A stretch of DNA of 64,000 bases from a bacterium (GCA_022825065.1 JAJDYR010000004.1:1-64000); one strand, 5' to 3'. Numbered from the stretch's first letter, positions 26,493 to 35,553 are shown. Numbers and translations are program-made. Notes: generated by a model from the letters alone, not told the origin.

Positions 26493-27725
26493 ATGAGCCG
26501 CGTTACCGCCACCGATATCCATCCCGGCCGCGGCAACGCGCTCGCGGTGATCGTGGCCGGTTGTCTCATCTCGCTCATCGGATTCGGGGTCCGGGGGAGC
26601 TTCGGGCTCTATCTCGAGCCGATGACGGTTTCGAACGGGTGGACGCGCCAGACCTTCGCGTTCGCGATGGCGGTCCAGAATCTGTTGTGGGGAATCGGCG
26701 TCCCGGTCGCCGGGGCCATCGCGGACCGGTACGGAGCCGCACTGGTGATCGCCCTGGGCGCCGTCGTCTTCGCCCTGGGCGTTGCGGGCATGGCGGCCTC
26801 GGAAAGCGGGCTCGCGCTCCTGTTGAGCGGCGGCCTCCTCGTCGGCCTCGGGGTCGCGTTCACCTCGTTCTCGCTCGTGCTCGCCGCCATCGCCCGGGTC
26901 GTGGGGCCGGAACAACGCTCGCTCGCCCTCGGCTTCGGGACCGCGGCCGGCTCGCTCGGCCAGGTGATCTTCTCGCCCCTCAGCCAGGCCCTGATATCGA
27001 GCTACGGCTGGTACGACTCGCTCTTCGTGATCTCTCTCATCACGCTGGCCATGATTCCGCTCGCGTTCACCCTGCGGGGCGCGGGCAAGGCAGTCGGTGA
27101 GCCGGAGTCGGGCCAGACTCTCGGGGAAGCTCTGAGCGAGGCGATGAGCCATCGCGGCTACGTGCTCCTCACCATCGGGTTCTTCGTGTGCGGGTTCCAC
27201 GTCGCGTTCATCGCCGTGCACTTCCCCGCCTACGTCACCGACCTCGGCCTCTCACCGCATGTGGGCGCCTATGCGCTCGCTATCGTCGGGCTGCTCAACA
27301 TCTTCGGCGCGTTCATGTCGGGCGCCATCGGCCAGCGGTTCAGCAAGAAGATGAGCCTTTCCGTCATCTACCTGTGCCGGGCGCTGGTCATCGTCGCGCT
27401 CCTGATGGCCCCGGCGAGGGACCTCACGATCTATGTATTCGCCGCTTTGATGGGCGTGCTGTGGCTGTCGACGGTCCCGCTGACCACCGGCATCGTCGCG
27501 CAGCTCTTCGGGTTGAAATACATGGCGACCCTCTCCGGCATCGTGCTCCTGGGCCATCAGATCGGAAGTTTCATCGGCGTATGGATGGGCGGGGTGATCT
27601 ACGACCGAACCGGCTCGTACGACCTGATGTGGTGGGCCGCCGTGTTCTTCGCGGTGTTCGCGACGGTCGTCCATCTGGCCATTGACGAGAAGCCCGTCCC
27701 CCGCCTCGCGCTGGAGGAAGGCTGA
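26493..27725 (+). CDS. MFS transporter, monocarboxylate-porter-like
   Basis: The 410-residue protein has 12 predicted transmembrane helices in two halves separated by a loop around residues 195-220 (GAGKAVGEPESGQTLGE). The cytoplasmic loop between helices 2 and 3 has AGAIADRYG, the MFS signature (D-R-x-G). The pattern RGSFGLYLEPMTVSNGWTRQ in the first helix region resembles the OFA/monocarboxylate porter group, which import organic acids. It precedes, in convergent orientation, an acyl-CoA synthetase gene, so uptake of a carboxylate is possible. Substrate is unknown. Confidence 0.88.
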   Translation: MSRVTATDIHPGRGNALAVIVAGCLISLIGFGVRGSFGLYLEPMTVSNGWTRQTFAFAMAVQNLLWGIGVPVAGAIADRYGAALVIALGAVVFALGVAGMAASESGLALLLSGGLLVGLGVAFTSFSLVLAAIARVVGPEQRSLALGFGTAAGSLGQVIFSPLSQALISSYGWYDSLFVISLITLAMIPLAFTLRGAGKAVGEPESGQTLGEALSEAMSHRGYVLLTIGFFVCGFHVAFIAVHFPAYVTDLGLSPHVGAYALAIVGLLNIFGAFMSGAIGQRFSKKMSLSVIYLCRALVIVALLMAPARDLTIYVFAALMGVLWLSTVPLTTGIVAQLFGLKYMATLSGIVLLGHQIGSFIGVWMGGVIYDRTGSYDLMWWAAVFFAVFATVVHLAIDEKPVPRLALEEG

Positions 27726-27769
27726 ATGCAGCCGGCGTCCCCGGCCGCGCTCCGGCCCTCGCGCGGCCC

Positions 27770-29395
27770 CTAGTTCACCCGCTTCTCGCGGCCGGCCCAT
27801 TCCTTGTCGCGGAGGACGAACTTCTGGATCTTGCCCGTGGCGGTCTTGGGGAGCGGGCCGAACTCCACGCGCTTGGGCGCCTTGAAGCGGGCGAGGCGGC
27901 CCTTCACGTGTTCGATGATCTCCTCCTCGCTCACCTCCATCCCCTCCTTCTTGACGGCGAATGCCTTGGGCACCTCGCCCCATTTCTCATCGGGCGCAGC
28001 GACGACGGCCACTTCGAGAATCGCCGGGTGAGAGGCGATGGCATTCTCGACCTCGATGGTGGAGATGTTCTCCCCGCCCGAGATGATGATGTCCTTGGCG
28101 CGGTCCTGGAGGTCGATGTAGCCGTCCTCGTGCGCGACGGCGATGTCTCCGCTGTGGAACCAGCCGCCCCGAAAGGCCTCCTCGGTGGCGGCGGGATTGT
28201 CGTAATAGCCGGCCATGACGTTGTTTCCGCGCATCATGACCTCGCCCTGGGTCTTTCCGTCCCAGGGAACCGCGCGCATCTCCGGGTCCCGGACCTCGCA
28301 TTCCCCCGTCATGACGAAGGGGACCCCCTGGCGCGCCTTGAGACGCGCGCGCTCCGCGGCGGGGAGGTCGTCCCATTCCGGATGCCATGCGCAGACGGTG
28401 TGGGGGCCGTAGGTTTCGGTGAGCCCGTAGGCGTGGACGACCCGCGCGCCGAGGTCCTCCTCCATGGTGGCGATGATGGTGGGGGAGGGCGGCGCGCCCG
28501 CGGTCATGATGGTGACGGGCTGGGGGAAGGGGCCCTCCCGGGCGGCGGGGTCGTTCGCGAGGGCGATGAGCACGGTGGGGGCGGCGCAGAAGTGGGAGAC
28601 CCGCTCCTCGCGGATGAGGCGGAATATCTCGGCCGGCTGGACGGCGCGCAGGCAGACGTGTCGTCCGCCAACCGCCGTCACGCCCCAGGTGTAGCACCAG
28701 CCGTTGCAGTGGAACATCGGGAGGGTCCAGAGGTAGTTCATGTAGACCGAGCCGCCCACCTCGGTGATCTCGCCCAGTGCGTTCAGATAGGCGCCCCGGT
28801 GGGTGTACATCACCCCCTTGGGGCGGCCCGTGGTCCCGCTGGTGTAGTTGATCGAGAGGGGCGCGCCCTCCTCGCCGACCTTCCAGGGAAGGTTCTCGTT
28901 CTGCGCCGAGGCGATGAACGCCTCGTACTCCGGCCCGTTGAAGACGGCGTCGGAAGGGCCGAAGCCCGCGGCGTCATCCACCACGTTCACGAAGGTCCGG
29001 ACCCCCGGGAGTTTGCTCCGCTGATCGGCGAGGGGCTTCGCCCATTCGCAGTCGGCGACGAGCGCCTTGGCGCCCGAGTGCTCGCAGATGTAGGCGATCT
29101 CCTCCGGAGAGAGGCGGATGTTGATCGCCACCAGGAGCGCGCCCAGCAGGGGAACCGCGAAGTGGGCCTCGAGCATGGCCGGCACGTTGGGGACGACGTA
29201 GGCGACCCGGTCACCCTCCCCGACCCCCGCCGCCTTCAAGGCGGCCGCGCAGCGCTGGACGCGATCGGCGAACTGCGCGTAGGTGTAGCGGCGGCTCCCG
29301 TATACGACGGCTTCCTTGTCCTTGTAGACCCAGTGGTTGCGCTCCATGAAGTTGAGCGGGCTCAAGGGCGCGAAATTGGCGGACAGCTCGGGCAT
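27770..29395 (-). CDS. Acyl-CoA synthetase (AMP-forming)
   Basis: The 541-residue enzyme activates a carboxylic acid to its CoA thioester with ATP. It has the adenylation P-loop INYTSGTTGRPKGVMYTH, the YGLTETYGP motif, the GWFHSGDIAVAHEDGY hinge-region block with DRAKDIIISGGENIS, and the catalytic Lys motif PKTATGKIQKFVLR near the C terminus. The sequence resembles the medium-chain/3-methylmercaptopropionyl-CoA ligase group. The start is ATG at 29395 with GAGGAG 8 bases upstream; upstream codons are non-coding in appearance. It lies downstream of the hcm operon and of a solute-binding protein, which suggests a role in organic acid degradation. The true substrate is not determined by sequence. 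Confidence 0.92.
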   Translation of the reverse strand: MPELSANFAPLSPLNFMERNHWVYKDKEAVVYGSRRYTYAQFADRVQRCAAALKAAGVGEGDRVAYVVPNVPAMLEAHFAVPLLGALLVAINIRLSPEEIAYICEHSGAKALVADCEWAKPLADQRSKLPGVRTFVNVVDDAAGFGPSDAVFNGPEYEAFIASAQNENLPWKVGEEGAPLSINYTSGTTGRPKGVMYTHRGAYLNALGEITEVGGSVYMNYLWTLPMFHCNGWCYTWGVTAVGGRHVCLRAVQPAEIFRLIREERVSHFCAAPTVLIALANDPAAREGPFPQPVTIMTAGAPPSPTIIATMEEDLGARVVHAYGLTETYGPHTVCAWHPEWDDLPAAERARLKARQGVPFVMTGECEVRDPEMRAVPWDGKTQGEVMMRGNNVMAGYYDNPAATEEAFRGGWFHSGDIAVAHEDGYIDLQDRAKDIIISGGENISTIEVENAIASHPAILEVAVVAAPDEKWGEVPKAFAVKKEGMEVSEEEIIEHVKGRLARFKAPKRVEFGPLPKTATGKIQKFVLRDKEWAGREKRVN

Positions 29396-29647
29396 GACAT
29401 GTCTCCTCAAGAAGGCCCGCCGCAGGCCGCGCCGGCGAACGGCGGCGCCCGGAACGAGGGCGACTTCAAGAATGGGAGGCGTATTGTAGCAAAGCGCCCG
29501 AAGCCGGGCAGCCGCGCTCTGATGATGAAATGATTTTTCCGGCCGGGTCTCGGAGCGGAGAAGATGCGACGGCGTCTGCAACGCCGCATCAGGCCTGGCG
29601 ACGGCGTACGGGTCGGCCTCGTCCGGTCATTACAGCGGGCCATCGCT
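29396..29647. other. Intergenic region between acyl-CoA synthetase and hcmA remnant
   Basis: The segment between the synthetase start and the hcmA scrap contains no recognisable gene. It presumably carries the promoter or leader of the synthetase, although no clear -35/-10 pair is visible. Confidence 0.4.
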
Positions 29648-29719
29648 TGAATCAGAAAACCGGCGTTTCCCGGCAGGCGCTCCGGACCGACTTCCGTTTC
29701 TCCACCATATCTCCCATCA
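29648..29719 (-). pseudogene. Remnant of a second hcmA 3' end
   Basis: The first 27 bases are identical to the end of the hcmA gene at 31001-31027, including its stop codon, and the next 45 or so match at roughly 80%. Translated on the minus strand it gives MGDMVEKRKSV...CRETPVF, against MGDIVEKLKSVWGTYRETPVF in hcmA. It abuts the stop codon of the solute-binding protein gene. It is best read as a leftover of a tandem hcmA copy after duplication and deletion or insertion of the binding-protein gene. Confidence 0.8.
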
Positions 29720-30913
29720 TCAGCGTTTGTTTCTATCCTTCCATCCGGGCATCGGCAGCTTGTAGGAAACTTCCGCGAGTCCTTTCGGCCAGACGATCCT
29801 GCGCCTGCCGTCGAGAATCTGGAACGTCAGGCCGTCCCGTTCGTTGAGGTTGTTCTCATCCACCTTCCATCTTCCCATCACGGTCTGGAACGCCGAGGCG
29901 CGTAGCGTCTTCCAGACTTTTTGGCGATCATGGGAACCTGCTTTCAGAATCGCCTGACTCACCACCTCTATCGCCCCGTAAGCCATGGCGACATGATCGC
30001 TCGGCTTCACCCCGTAGCGCTTCTCGTAGGAGTCGATGAGTTCTCTCATGCCCGGAAACTTCAGGGCGTCGGGTTGGGGCTCCCACTGGCTGAAGCCCAG
30101 AACGTACTCCGCCGTGGCGCCGAGTTGCTCGGCGAATTTAGGGAGACCGGGGCCGATGGTTCCGGCGAAAATCTTGAGGTTGATGTTGAGCTCCCGGAGC
30201 TGGCGAATCTGCGCGGCGGCGTCCGCGAAGTAGCTGTTCGAGAAAAGCGCCTCCGCCCGGCGCGCCTTGATTTTTTGCAGCAGCGCGGTGAAGTCGGTCT
30301 GCCTGCGCGGATAGTTCTCGTTCAGCACCACTTTGAGGCCGAGTTCTTTCGCCCACTCCACGGCGCCCTCCGCCGACTGCCGGGGAAAGAGGCTGTCCTC
30401 GCCGATGATGGCGATTCGCTTCACCCCGATGTCCCTGGCGAGGTGCAGCGCGCCCTTGTGGTTTTTCTGGGCTACGGCGTTTTGGTTGAAAAGGTATTTT
30501 CTGCCCTTCTCCCACAGCCCTCTGGAGGAAGCGCCCGGCGCCAGCGTGGGGTATTCATGCCTTTCAAAGAGGTTGGCCACCGCGTCGGTGATGCCGCTGG
30601 AGTAGGGGCCGAGCGTGAAGTCGATCTTCTCCTGCGTGATGAGCCTCTCGTAGAGCTTGATGCTGGTCTGCTTGTCCGATTTATCGTCCAGGAGCACCAG
30701 CTTCACCTTTTTGCCCAGCAGGCCGCCCCTGGCGTTTTGCCGATCGACGAACAGACGATAGGCGTTGACGAACCGGCCGGCCGGCTCCGCGTAACGGCCC
30801 GTATGGGAGATGGACCCGCCGATAGTGATTTCACCTGACGCCAGGGCCGAGCCGGTGAGGAGGGTCGCCGCCCCCAGGAACGCGATTGCCATGAAGCTTC
30901 GAGTCACTTTCAT
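29720..30913 (-). CDS. Periplasmic branched-chain-amino-acid-type solute-binding protein
   Basis: The 397-residue protein has a signal peptide (MKVTRSFMAIAFLGAATLL, cleavage near ALAS-GE) and the bilobed type I periplasmic binding protein pattern (IGGSISHTGRYAEPAGR, GPYSSGITDAVANLFE, RIAIIGEDSLFPRQSAEG) of LivJ/amide/aromatic-acid binding proteins. It should deliver a small organic ligand to an ABC transporter; no permease or ATPase gene is in the window. The ATG at 30913 has GAGGA about 9 bases upstream. It follows hcmA by about 90 bases on the same strand and is followed by an hcmA fragment, which suggests it was inserted by recombination into the operon. A carboxylate ligand is plausible. 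Confidence 0.9.
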   Translation of the reverse strand: MKVTRSFMAIAFLGAATLLTGSALASGEITIGGSISHTGRYAEPAGRFVNAYRLFVDRQNARGGLLGKKVKLVLLDDKSDKQTSIKLYERLITQEKIDFTLGPYSSGITDAVANLFERHEYPTLAPGASSRGLWEKGRKYLFNQNAVAQKNHKGALHLARDIGVKRIAIIGEDSLFPRQSAEGAVEWAKELGLKVVLNENYPRRQTDFTALLQKIKARRAEALFSNSYFADAAAQIRQLRELNINLKIFAGTIGPGLPKFAEQLGATAEYVLGFSQWEPQPDALKFPGMRELIDSYEKRYGVKPSDHVAMAYGAIEVVSQAILKAGSHDRQKVWKTLRASAFQTVMGRWKVDENNLNERDGLTFQILDGRRRIVWPKGLAEVSYKLPMPGWKDRNKR

Positions 30914-31005
30914 TTTCCATCTTCCTCGGAATAAGGGATGCATGAAGAATCGGTCGCGAGGCGTCCGGCGGCGCAGCCGGACGCTCTCCCGAGCCGTCGT
31001 TTGAA

Positions 31006-32697
31006 TCAGAAAACCGGCGTTTCCCGGTAGGTGCCCCAGACCGACTTCAGTTTCTCGACGATATCGCCCATCGTCGCGCCCTCGCGCACGAGTTCGATTG
31101 TGACGGGCATGATGTTCCGCGTCTCGTCCTTTGCGACCGAGACGAGCTCCTCCAGAAGCGTCCCGACCCTGGCGTCGTCGCGTTCGGCGCGCACCCTCCT
31201 CGTCCGCGCGATCTGCCGGTCGGCGGTCGAGGAATCATAGGGATGGGTCTCGATCTCGTGGTTTTCATCCTCCTCGACCAGGGTGTTGACCCCGATGACC
31301 GGCTTTTCACCGGATTGCTTGCGCAGGGCGGTCTCGTAGGCGAAATCGGCGATCTGCTTCTGGAACCAGCCCTCCTCGATCAGTTTGATCGCGCCGCCGT
31401 TTTCATCCACATAGTCGAGAATCTCGAAAATGCGCGTCTCGTACTCGTTGGTCAGGCTCTCGAGGTAGTAGGAGCCGCCCAGCGGATCGATGACGTTGGC
31501 GACGTTCGTTTCCTCCGCGATGACCTGCTGCGTGCGAAGGGCCAGCCGCATGGCGTCCTCGGTCGGAATCGCGAACGCCTCGTCGTAGCCGTTCGTGTGC
31601 AGCGACTGGCAGCCGCCGAGGACCGCGGCGAGGGCCTGGAACGCGGTGCGCACGATGTTGATCCGGAATTGGGGTTTGGTCAGGGTCGCGGCCGCGGTCT
31701 GGCAATGGAAGCGAAGCCGCATCGATTCGGGGTTCTTCGCGCCGAAGCGCTCCTTCATGATCCTGGCGTAGCAGCGGCGCAGCGCGCGGAACTTGGCGAT
31801 CTCCTCGAACAGGTCCGCTTGCGAGACGTAGAAGAAACCAAGCCTCGGTGCGAACTCGTCGACGCTCATGCCGGTCTTCAGCACCTCCTCCACATAGACG
31901 ACCAGGTTGCACATGGTGAAGGCGGCCTCCTGCAAGGGCGAGGAGCCGGCTTCGGAGATATGATACCCCGAGATATTGATCGGGTTGTAGCGCTTCATGT
32001 TGCGGCCGCAGAAGGATATGCAGTCGCGCACGATGCGGACCGACGGCGCGATCGGGTAGATGAACTCCTTCTGCGCCATATATTCTTTCAGGATGTCCGC
32101 CTGGATGGTGCCCGAGAGCCTGTTCAGGTCGAGGCCGCGCTTCTCGGCCAGCGCCACGTACATGGCGAGCAGGATCCAGGCGCTGGGGTTGATGGTCATC
32201 GACACGGAGATGTTCTCCAGATCGATGCCGTCGTAGAGCGCCTCCATGTCGGCGAGCGTATCCACGGCCACGCCCTCGCGGCCCACCTCGCCCTCGCTCA
32301 TCGGGTGGTCGGAGTCGTAGCCCATGAGCGTGGGCATGTCGAAGTCGGTCGAGAGTCCCGTCTGCCCCTGCGAGATCAGGTATTTGAAGCGTTTGTTGGT
32401 GTCTTCGCCGGTGCCGAAACCGGCGATCTGGCGCATGGTCCACACCCGGCTGCGGTACATCGTCGGGTAGGGCCCGCGCGTGAAGGGATAGCGCCCCGGC
32501 AGGCCGATATCCTCGAGCGGCGTTTCAGCGACATCGGCGGCGGTGTAGACGCGCTGCACCGGAATATCGCCGGTCGTGAAGAACTGCTCCTTGCGCTCGG
32601 CCTGTTTGTTCAGGAAGGCGGCGACCTCGTTGCGCTCCCAATCCCCGATCTCGCTCAGGAGCTTCTCAAGCGGATTTTGAGTGAACGTCTCGTTCAT
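31006..32697 (-). CDS. hcmA: 2-hydroxyisobutyryl-CoA mutase, large subunit
   Basis: The 563-residue protein is the substrate-binding subunit of an adenosylcobalamin-dependent acyl-CoA mutase without a B12 domain. The barrel motif is TRGPYPTMY followed by RVWTMRQIAGFGTGEDTN. At the position where methylmalonyl-CoA mutase has Tyr (and isobutyryl-CoA mutase Phe) it has Ile91, and in GLSTDFDMPT it has Asp118 where others have Ala. Ile90 and Asp117 are the diagnostic residues of HcmA, which converts 2-hydroxyisobutyryl-CoA to 3-hydroxybutyryl-CoA. The operon order hcmB-hcl-meaH-hcmA is as in known hcm clusters. The start is ATG 32697 with GGGAGGGAG just upstream; it overlaps the meaH end by 32 bases. 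Confidence 0.88.
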   Translation of the reverse strand: MNETFTQNPLEKLLSEIGDWERNEVAAFLNKQAERKEQFFTTGDIPVQRVYTAADVAETPLEDIGLPGRYPFTRGPYPTMYRSRVWTMRQIAGFGTGEDTNKRFKYLISQGQTGLSTDFDMPTLMGYDSDHPMSEGEVGREGVAVDTLADMEALYDGIDLENISVSMTINPSAWILLAMYVALAEKRGLDLNRLSGTIQADILKEYMAQKEFIYPIAPSVRIVRDCISFCGRNMKRYNPINISGYHISEAGSSPLQEAAFTMCNLVVYVEEVLKTGMSVDEFAPRLGFFYVSQADLFEEIAKFRALRRCYARIMKERFGAKNPESMRLRFHCQTAAATLTKPQFRINIVRTAFQALAAVLGGCQSLHTNGYDEAFAIPTEDAMRLALRTQQVIAEETNVANVIDPLGGSYYLESLTNEYETRIFEILDYVDENGGAIKLIEEGWFQKQIADFAYETALRKQSGEKPVIGVNTLVEEDENHEIETHPYDSSTADRQIARTRRVRAERDDARVGTLLEELVSVAKDETRNIMPVTIELVREGATMGDIVEKLKSVWGTYRETPVF

Positions 32698-33670
32698 GGT
32701 CTCCCTCCCCTTCAAGCGTCGTCGAGAGCAACTCTTCCGCCAGCGAATAGGGGTCGCTCTCCCGGCGCATCAACTGTTCGGCGAGTTTCGCGCTCGCCGC
32801 CGCTGCGGCATCGTTGAATCGATCATACAACAGATTTTCGGCGGTCTTGCGCAGCCGGAATTCCGCGATGCCCTTGCGCCGCGCCATGCCCGCATCGGTA
32901 TTTGACGTCACGTCGCGATGCCCGGTGATCGCCTCGCACAGCTCGTCGATCCCTTCCCCGGAAACGGCGCTGGTGCCGATGACGGGAGCAGCCCAGGCGG
33001 ACGGTTCGCGCTCGTGCGCTCCGAGCGTCAGCATCTGCTTCAAATCGGTCAGCGTCCGGTTGGCGTCGCTACGGTCGCATTTCGACACGACGTGGATGTC
33101 GGCGATCTCCAGGAGGCCCGCCTTGATCGCCTGGACCTCATCCCCGAGGCCGGGTGCTGAAACCACCACCGTGGTGTGGGAGGCCCGCACGATCTCGACC
33201 TCGTCCTGGCCCACGCCGACGGTTTCGAGAATGACGACCCCGAAACCGGCGGCATCGAGAATATCGGCCGCCTCGAGCGCCGCGCGCGCCATGCCGCCGG
33301 TCGCCCCGTGCGTCGCCATGCTGCGGATATAGACGCCGGGGTCGGCGCTCAAGTCGCTCATGCGGATGCGGTCCCCCAGGATGGAGCCGCCGGAATACGG
33401 AGAGGACGGATCGATCGCGATAATGCCGACCTTCTCGCCGCCGGCGCGCAGCCTTTGCGCAAGCCCGCCGACAAGCGTGGATTTTCCGCTGCCGGGCACC
33501 CCGGTGATGCCGACGAGGTGCGCTCGCCCGGCGAGTCTGTGGACCCGGGCGAGTGCGCCGCGCGCTTCCGCCAGGCCCGACTCCGCGCGCGATATGAGGC
33601 GGCCGATAGCGGCCGGCTCGCCATTTTGGACGCGGGCGATGAGTTCCACCGAAGGGACATAGATGCCCAT
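32666..33670 (-). CDS. meaH: MeaB/ArgK-family GTPase, mutase chaperone
   Basis: This 334-residue G protein loads and protects the B12 cofactor of acyl-CoA mutases. It has the Walker A GVPGSGKST (57-65), the IDPSSPYSGGSILGDRIRM switch block and ETVGVGQDEV. The base-recognition motif is SKCD rather than NKxD, as is common in MeaB relatives. Its ATG overlaps the stop of the CoA-ligase gene by one base, and its 3' end overlaps hcmA, so the three genes are translationally coupled. Its place between the ligase and hcmA identifies it as the dedicated chaperone (MeaH type) of the hydroxyisobutyryl-CoA mutase. Confidence 0.92.
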   Translation of the reverse strand: MGIYVPSVELIARVQNGEPAAIGRLISRAESGLAEARGALARVHRLAGRAHLVGITGVPGSGKSTLVGGLAQRLRAGGEKVGIIAIDPSSPYSGGSILGDRIRMSDLSADPGVYIRSMATHGATGGMARAALEAADILDAAGFGVVILETVGVGQDEVEIVRASHTTVVVSAPGLGDEVQAIKAGLLEIADIHVVSKCDRSDANRTLTDLKQMLTLGAHEREPSAWAAPVIGTSAVSGEGIDELCEAITGHRDVTSNTDAGMARRKGIAEFRLRKTAENLLYDRFNDAAAAASAKLAEQLMRRESDPYSLAEELLSTTLEGEGDHERDVHSKSA

Positions 33671-35100
33671 CAGCGGTTTTCTTCATCCAGTTGTGTCTGC
33701 ATTTCCTGAAAGACGGCGCGATCGTCGATCACGCGGCGCGCCTTGAAATCCGTCCGGGGGATCGAACCCGGCTCGACGATCTCCACGCCCGTCCGCAGCC
33801 CGAGCACCTTCTGCAATTTGTGCTCGACTTCGGTGCAGAACCGGGCGGCGCCCTCGGGGTCGGCGAAGGTCCCGGTGTCGGCCTCCACGCGCAGCAGCAG
33901 TTCGTCCATCGCCGCCTCGCGGCTGATCACGATCCGGTGCTCTCCGCCGTAGTGCGCGAGCTCGTTGAGCGCGGCGTCTATCTCGCTCGGATACACGTTC
34001 TCGCCGCGAATCGTGAACATGTCGTCGATGCGCCCGAAAATACCGTGCGGCAGGCGCGGATAGGTGCGCCCGCACGGGTTCGGTTCGTCCACCCAGCGGG
34101 TCAGGTCCCCCGACGCCAGGCGGATCATCGGCTGGGAGGCGCGTTCGAGATGGGTGTACACGGGCGTGCCCCGCTCCCCGTAGGGGACCCGGCGCATGGT
34201 TTCGGGGTCGCACACTTCCGTGTAGACGACGTCCTGCCAGCAGAGCATTCCGTCCGTCTCGGCCGAACTCGCCACGTTCATCCACGGGCTCATCTCGGCC
34301 ATGGAGCCGCTGTCGTAGACCCTGGCCCCGTAGAGCCCCTCGATGCGCTCGCGGATGGCCGGTATCGAGGCGCCGGGCTCGCCGGAGAAGAACATGATTT
34401 TGAGCTGCATGTCGCGCGGGTCCAGGCCCTCGTCTTCCGCGACCTGGGCGAGGTGTAAGGCGTAGGTCGGCGTGCCGTAGAAGGCGGTGGGCTTCAGCAT
34501 GTCGAGCCACTGCACGCACCGCGCCGACATACCGGACGCGCCGGCGCCGAACGGGAAGGCTTTCGCGCCGAGGCGTTCCGCGCCGGCGAGCGCCCCCCAG
34601 CTCCCCATGTAGAGGGAAAACACGGCGGCGACGCAAATCGTATCCCCGGGGCGCAGGCCCATGCCCCACATGATGCGCGCGTGCGCGTTGGCGATGGCGC
34701 GCCAGTCGTTCTGCGAGATGGCGAAGGCGGTGGGCCGCCCGGTCGTGCCGCTGGTGCCGTGGATGTGAAAGACTTCCGTTTCGTCCACGCAGAGGTAATC
34801 GCCGAAGGGCGGCCGGCGCTCCTGGGCCTCGCGGAGGTCCTTCTTGGTGAGGACCGGTACCTTCTCCTCGAAGTCCTCGAACGAATTCAGATGACTCGGG
34901 TGAAAACCGGCCTCATCCCATTTATTGCGGTAGAGGGCCGCATTCTCGTAGGCGTAGGCGCAGACTTGCCGGAGGCGCTCCAGGATGGCCTTCTCCCGGT
35001 CTCCCGCCGGCATCGTCTCGCGCCGGGGGAACCAGTAACGGCTGTCCTGAGCCGGGAGGAAGTTCTCGTCGTAAGCGGGTGGGAATGACCAGGATTCCAT
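33670..35100 (-). CDS. hcl: CoA ligase, probable 2-hydroxyisobutyryl-CoA synthetase
   Basis: The 476-residue protein belongs to the phenylacetate-CoA ligase branch of adenylate-forming enzymes. It has the P-loop HGTSGTTGRPTAF (about 114-126), the central YDSGSMAEMSPWMN block, GRIDDMFTIRGENVYPSEID with the hinge, and the catalytic Lys in IPRTDFKARRVIDDR. PaaK-type ligases add CoA to aryl or small hydroxy acids. In characterised hcm clusters a ligase of this kind activates 2-hydroxyisobutyrate and the gene lies between hcmB and meaH or hcmA, as here. The gene starts 10 bases after the hcmB stop. The family is certain; substrate follows from the operon. Confidence 0.86.
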   Translation of the reverse strand: MESWSFPPAYDENFLPAQDSRYWFPRRETMPAGDREKAILERLRQVCAYAYENAALYRNKWDEAGFHPSHLNSFEDFEEKVPVLTKKDLREAQERRPPFGDYLCVDETEVFHIHGTSGTTGRPTAFAISQNDWRAIANAHARIMWGMGLRPGDTICVAAVFSLYMGSWGALAGAERLGAKAFPFGAGASGMSARCVQWLDMLKPTAFYGTPTYALHLAQVAEDEGLDPRDMQLKIMFFSGEPGASIPAIRERIEGLYGARVYDSGSMAEMSPWMNVASSAETDGMLCWQDVVYTEVCDPETMRRVPYGERGTPVYTHLERASQPMIRLASGDLTRWVDEPNPCGRTYPRLPHGIFGRIDDMFTIRGENVYPSEIDAALNELAHYGGEHRIVISREAAMDELLLRVEADTGTFADPEGAARFCTEVEHKLQKVLGLRTGVEIVEPGSIPRTDFKARRVIDDRAVFQEMQTQLDEENR

Positions 35101-35110
35101 GGATGCCGGC

Positions 35111-35518
35111 TCAGCGCGCGCCGCGCTCCTCCACGAGACGGGTCAGCGTATCGATAATCGTTTGCGGCGGCGTATCCTGCAGCAGCACCTTGCTTACCCC
35201 CATTTTCTTGAGGTTGGCCACGTCTTCGTCCGGCATGACGCCGCCGGCAACGACGATCATGTCATCGGCGCCGCTGGCGCGAAGCAGGTCGAATATCTTG
35301 GGGAACACCGTCATCTGCACGCCGGAGAGGAGACTGACGCCCAGCACGTCGACGTCTTCCTGTACGGCGGCGGTCACCACCTCTTCCGGTGAGCGGTGCA
35401 GGCCGGTGTAGATCACGTCCATGCCGGCGTCCCGCAGGGCGCGGGCGACGATCTTGACGCCCCGGTCGTGACCGTCGAGACCCACCTTCGCCAGCAGGAC
35501 GCGAATTGGTTGACTCAT
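35111..35518 (-). CDS. hcmB: 2-hydroxyisobutyryl-CoA mutase, B12-binding small subunit
   Basis: The 135-residue protein is a stand-alone cobalamin-binding domain. It has KVGLDGHDRG (Asp15, His17, Gly20), whose His coordinates cobalt, followed by the Rossmann-like LGVSLLSGVQM and VVAGGVMPDED segments that hold the nucleotide tail. It pairs with the large subunit to form the complete mutase. It is the first gene of the operon, and an AT-richer upstream region (35519-35640) probably carries the promoter. Confidence 0.93.
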   Translation of the reverse strand: MSQPIRVLLAKVGLDGHDRGVKIVARALRDAGMDVIYTGLHRSPEEVVTAAVQEDVDVLGVSLLSGVQMTVFPKIFDLLRASGADDMIVVAGGVMPDEDVANLKKMGVSKVLLQDTPPQTIIDTLTRLVEERGAR

Positions 35519-35543
35519 GAGGGGTTCCTCATCGGTCTCTCAC

Positions 35544-35553
35544 TCGTATACGA
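35544..35553. promoter_or_regulatory. Palindromic operator candidate upstream of hcm operon
   Basis: TCGTATACGA is a perfect 10-bp palindrome 26 bases upstream of hcmB. Its GT-AT-AC core resembles sites bound by some GntR/FadR-type regulators. No such regulator gene is seen in the window, so this is a weak suggestion. A TTGACA-like hexamer lies further upstream on the minus strand (about 35591). Confidence 0.3.

Noticed and set aside
31006..32697. Methylmalonyl-CoA or isobutyryl-CoA mutase
   Set aside because: The Tyr/Phe position is Ile91 and the Ala position is Asp118, both specific to 2-hydroxyisobutyryl-CoA mutase, and the operon has the matching ligase.
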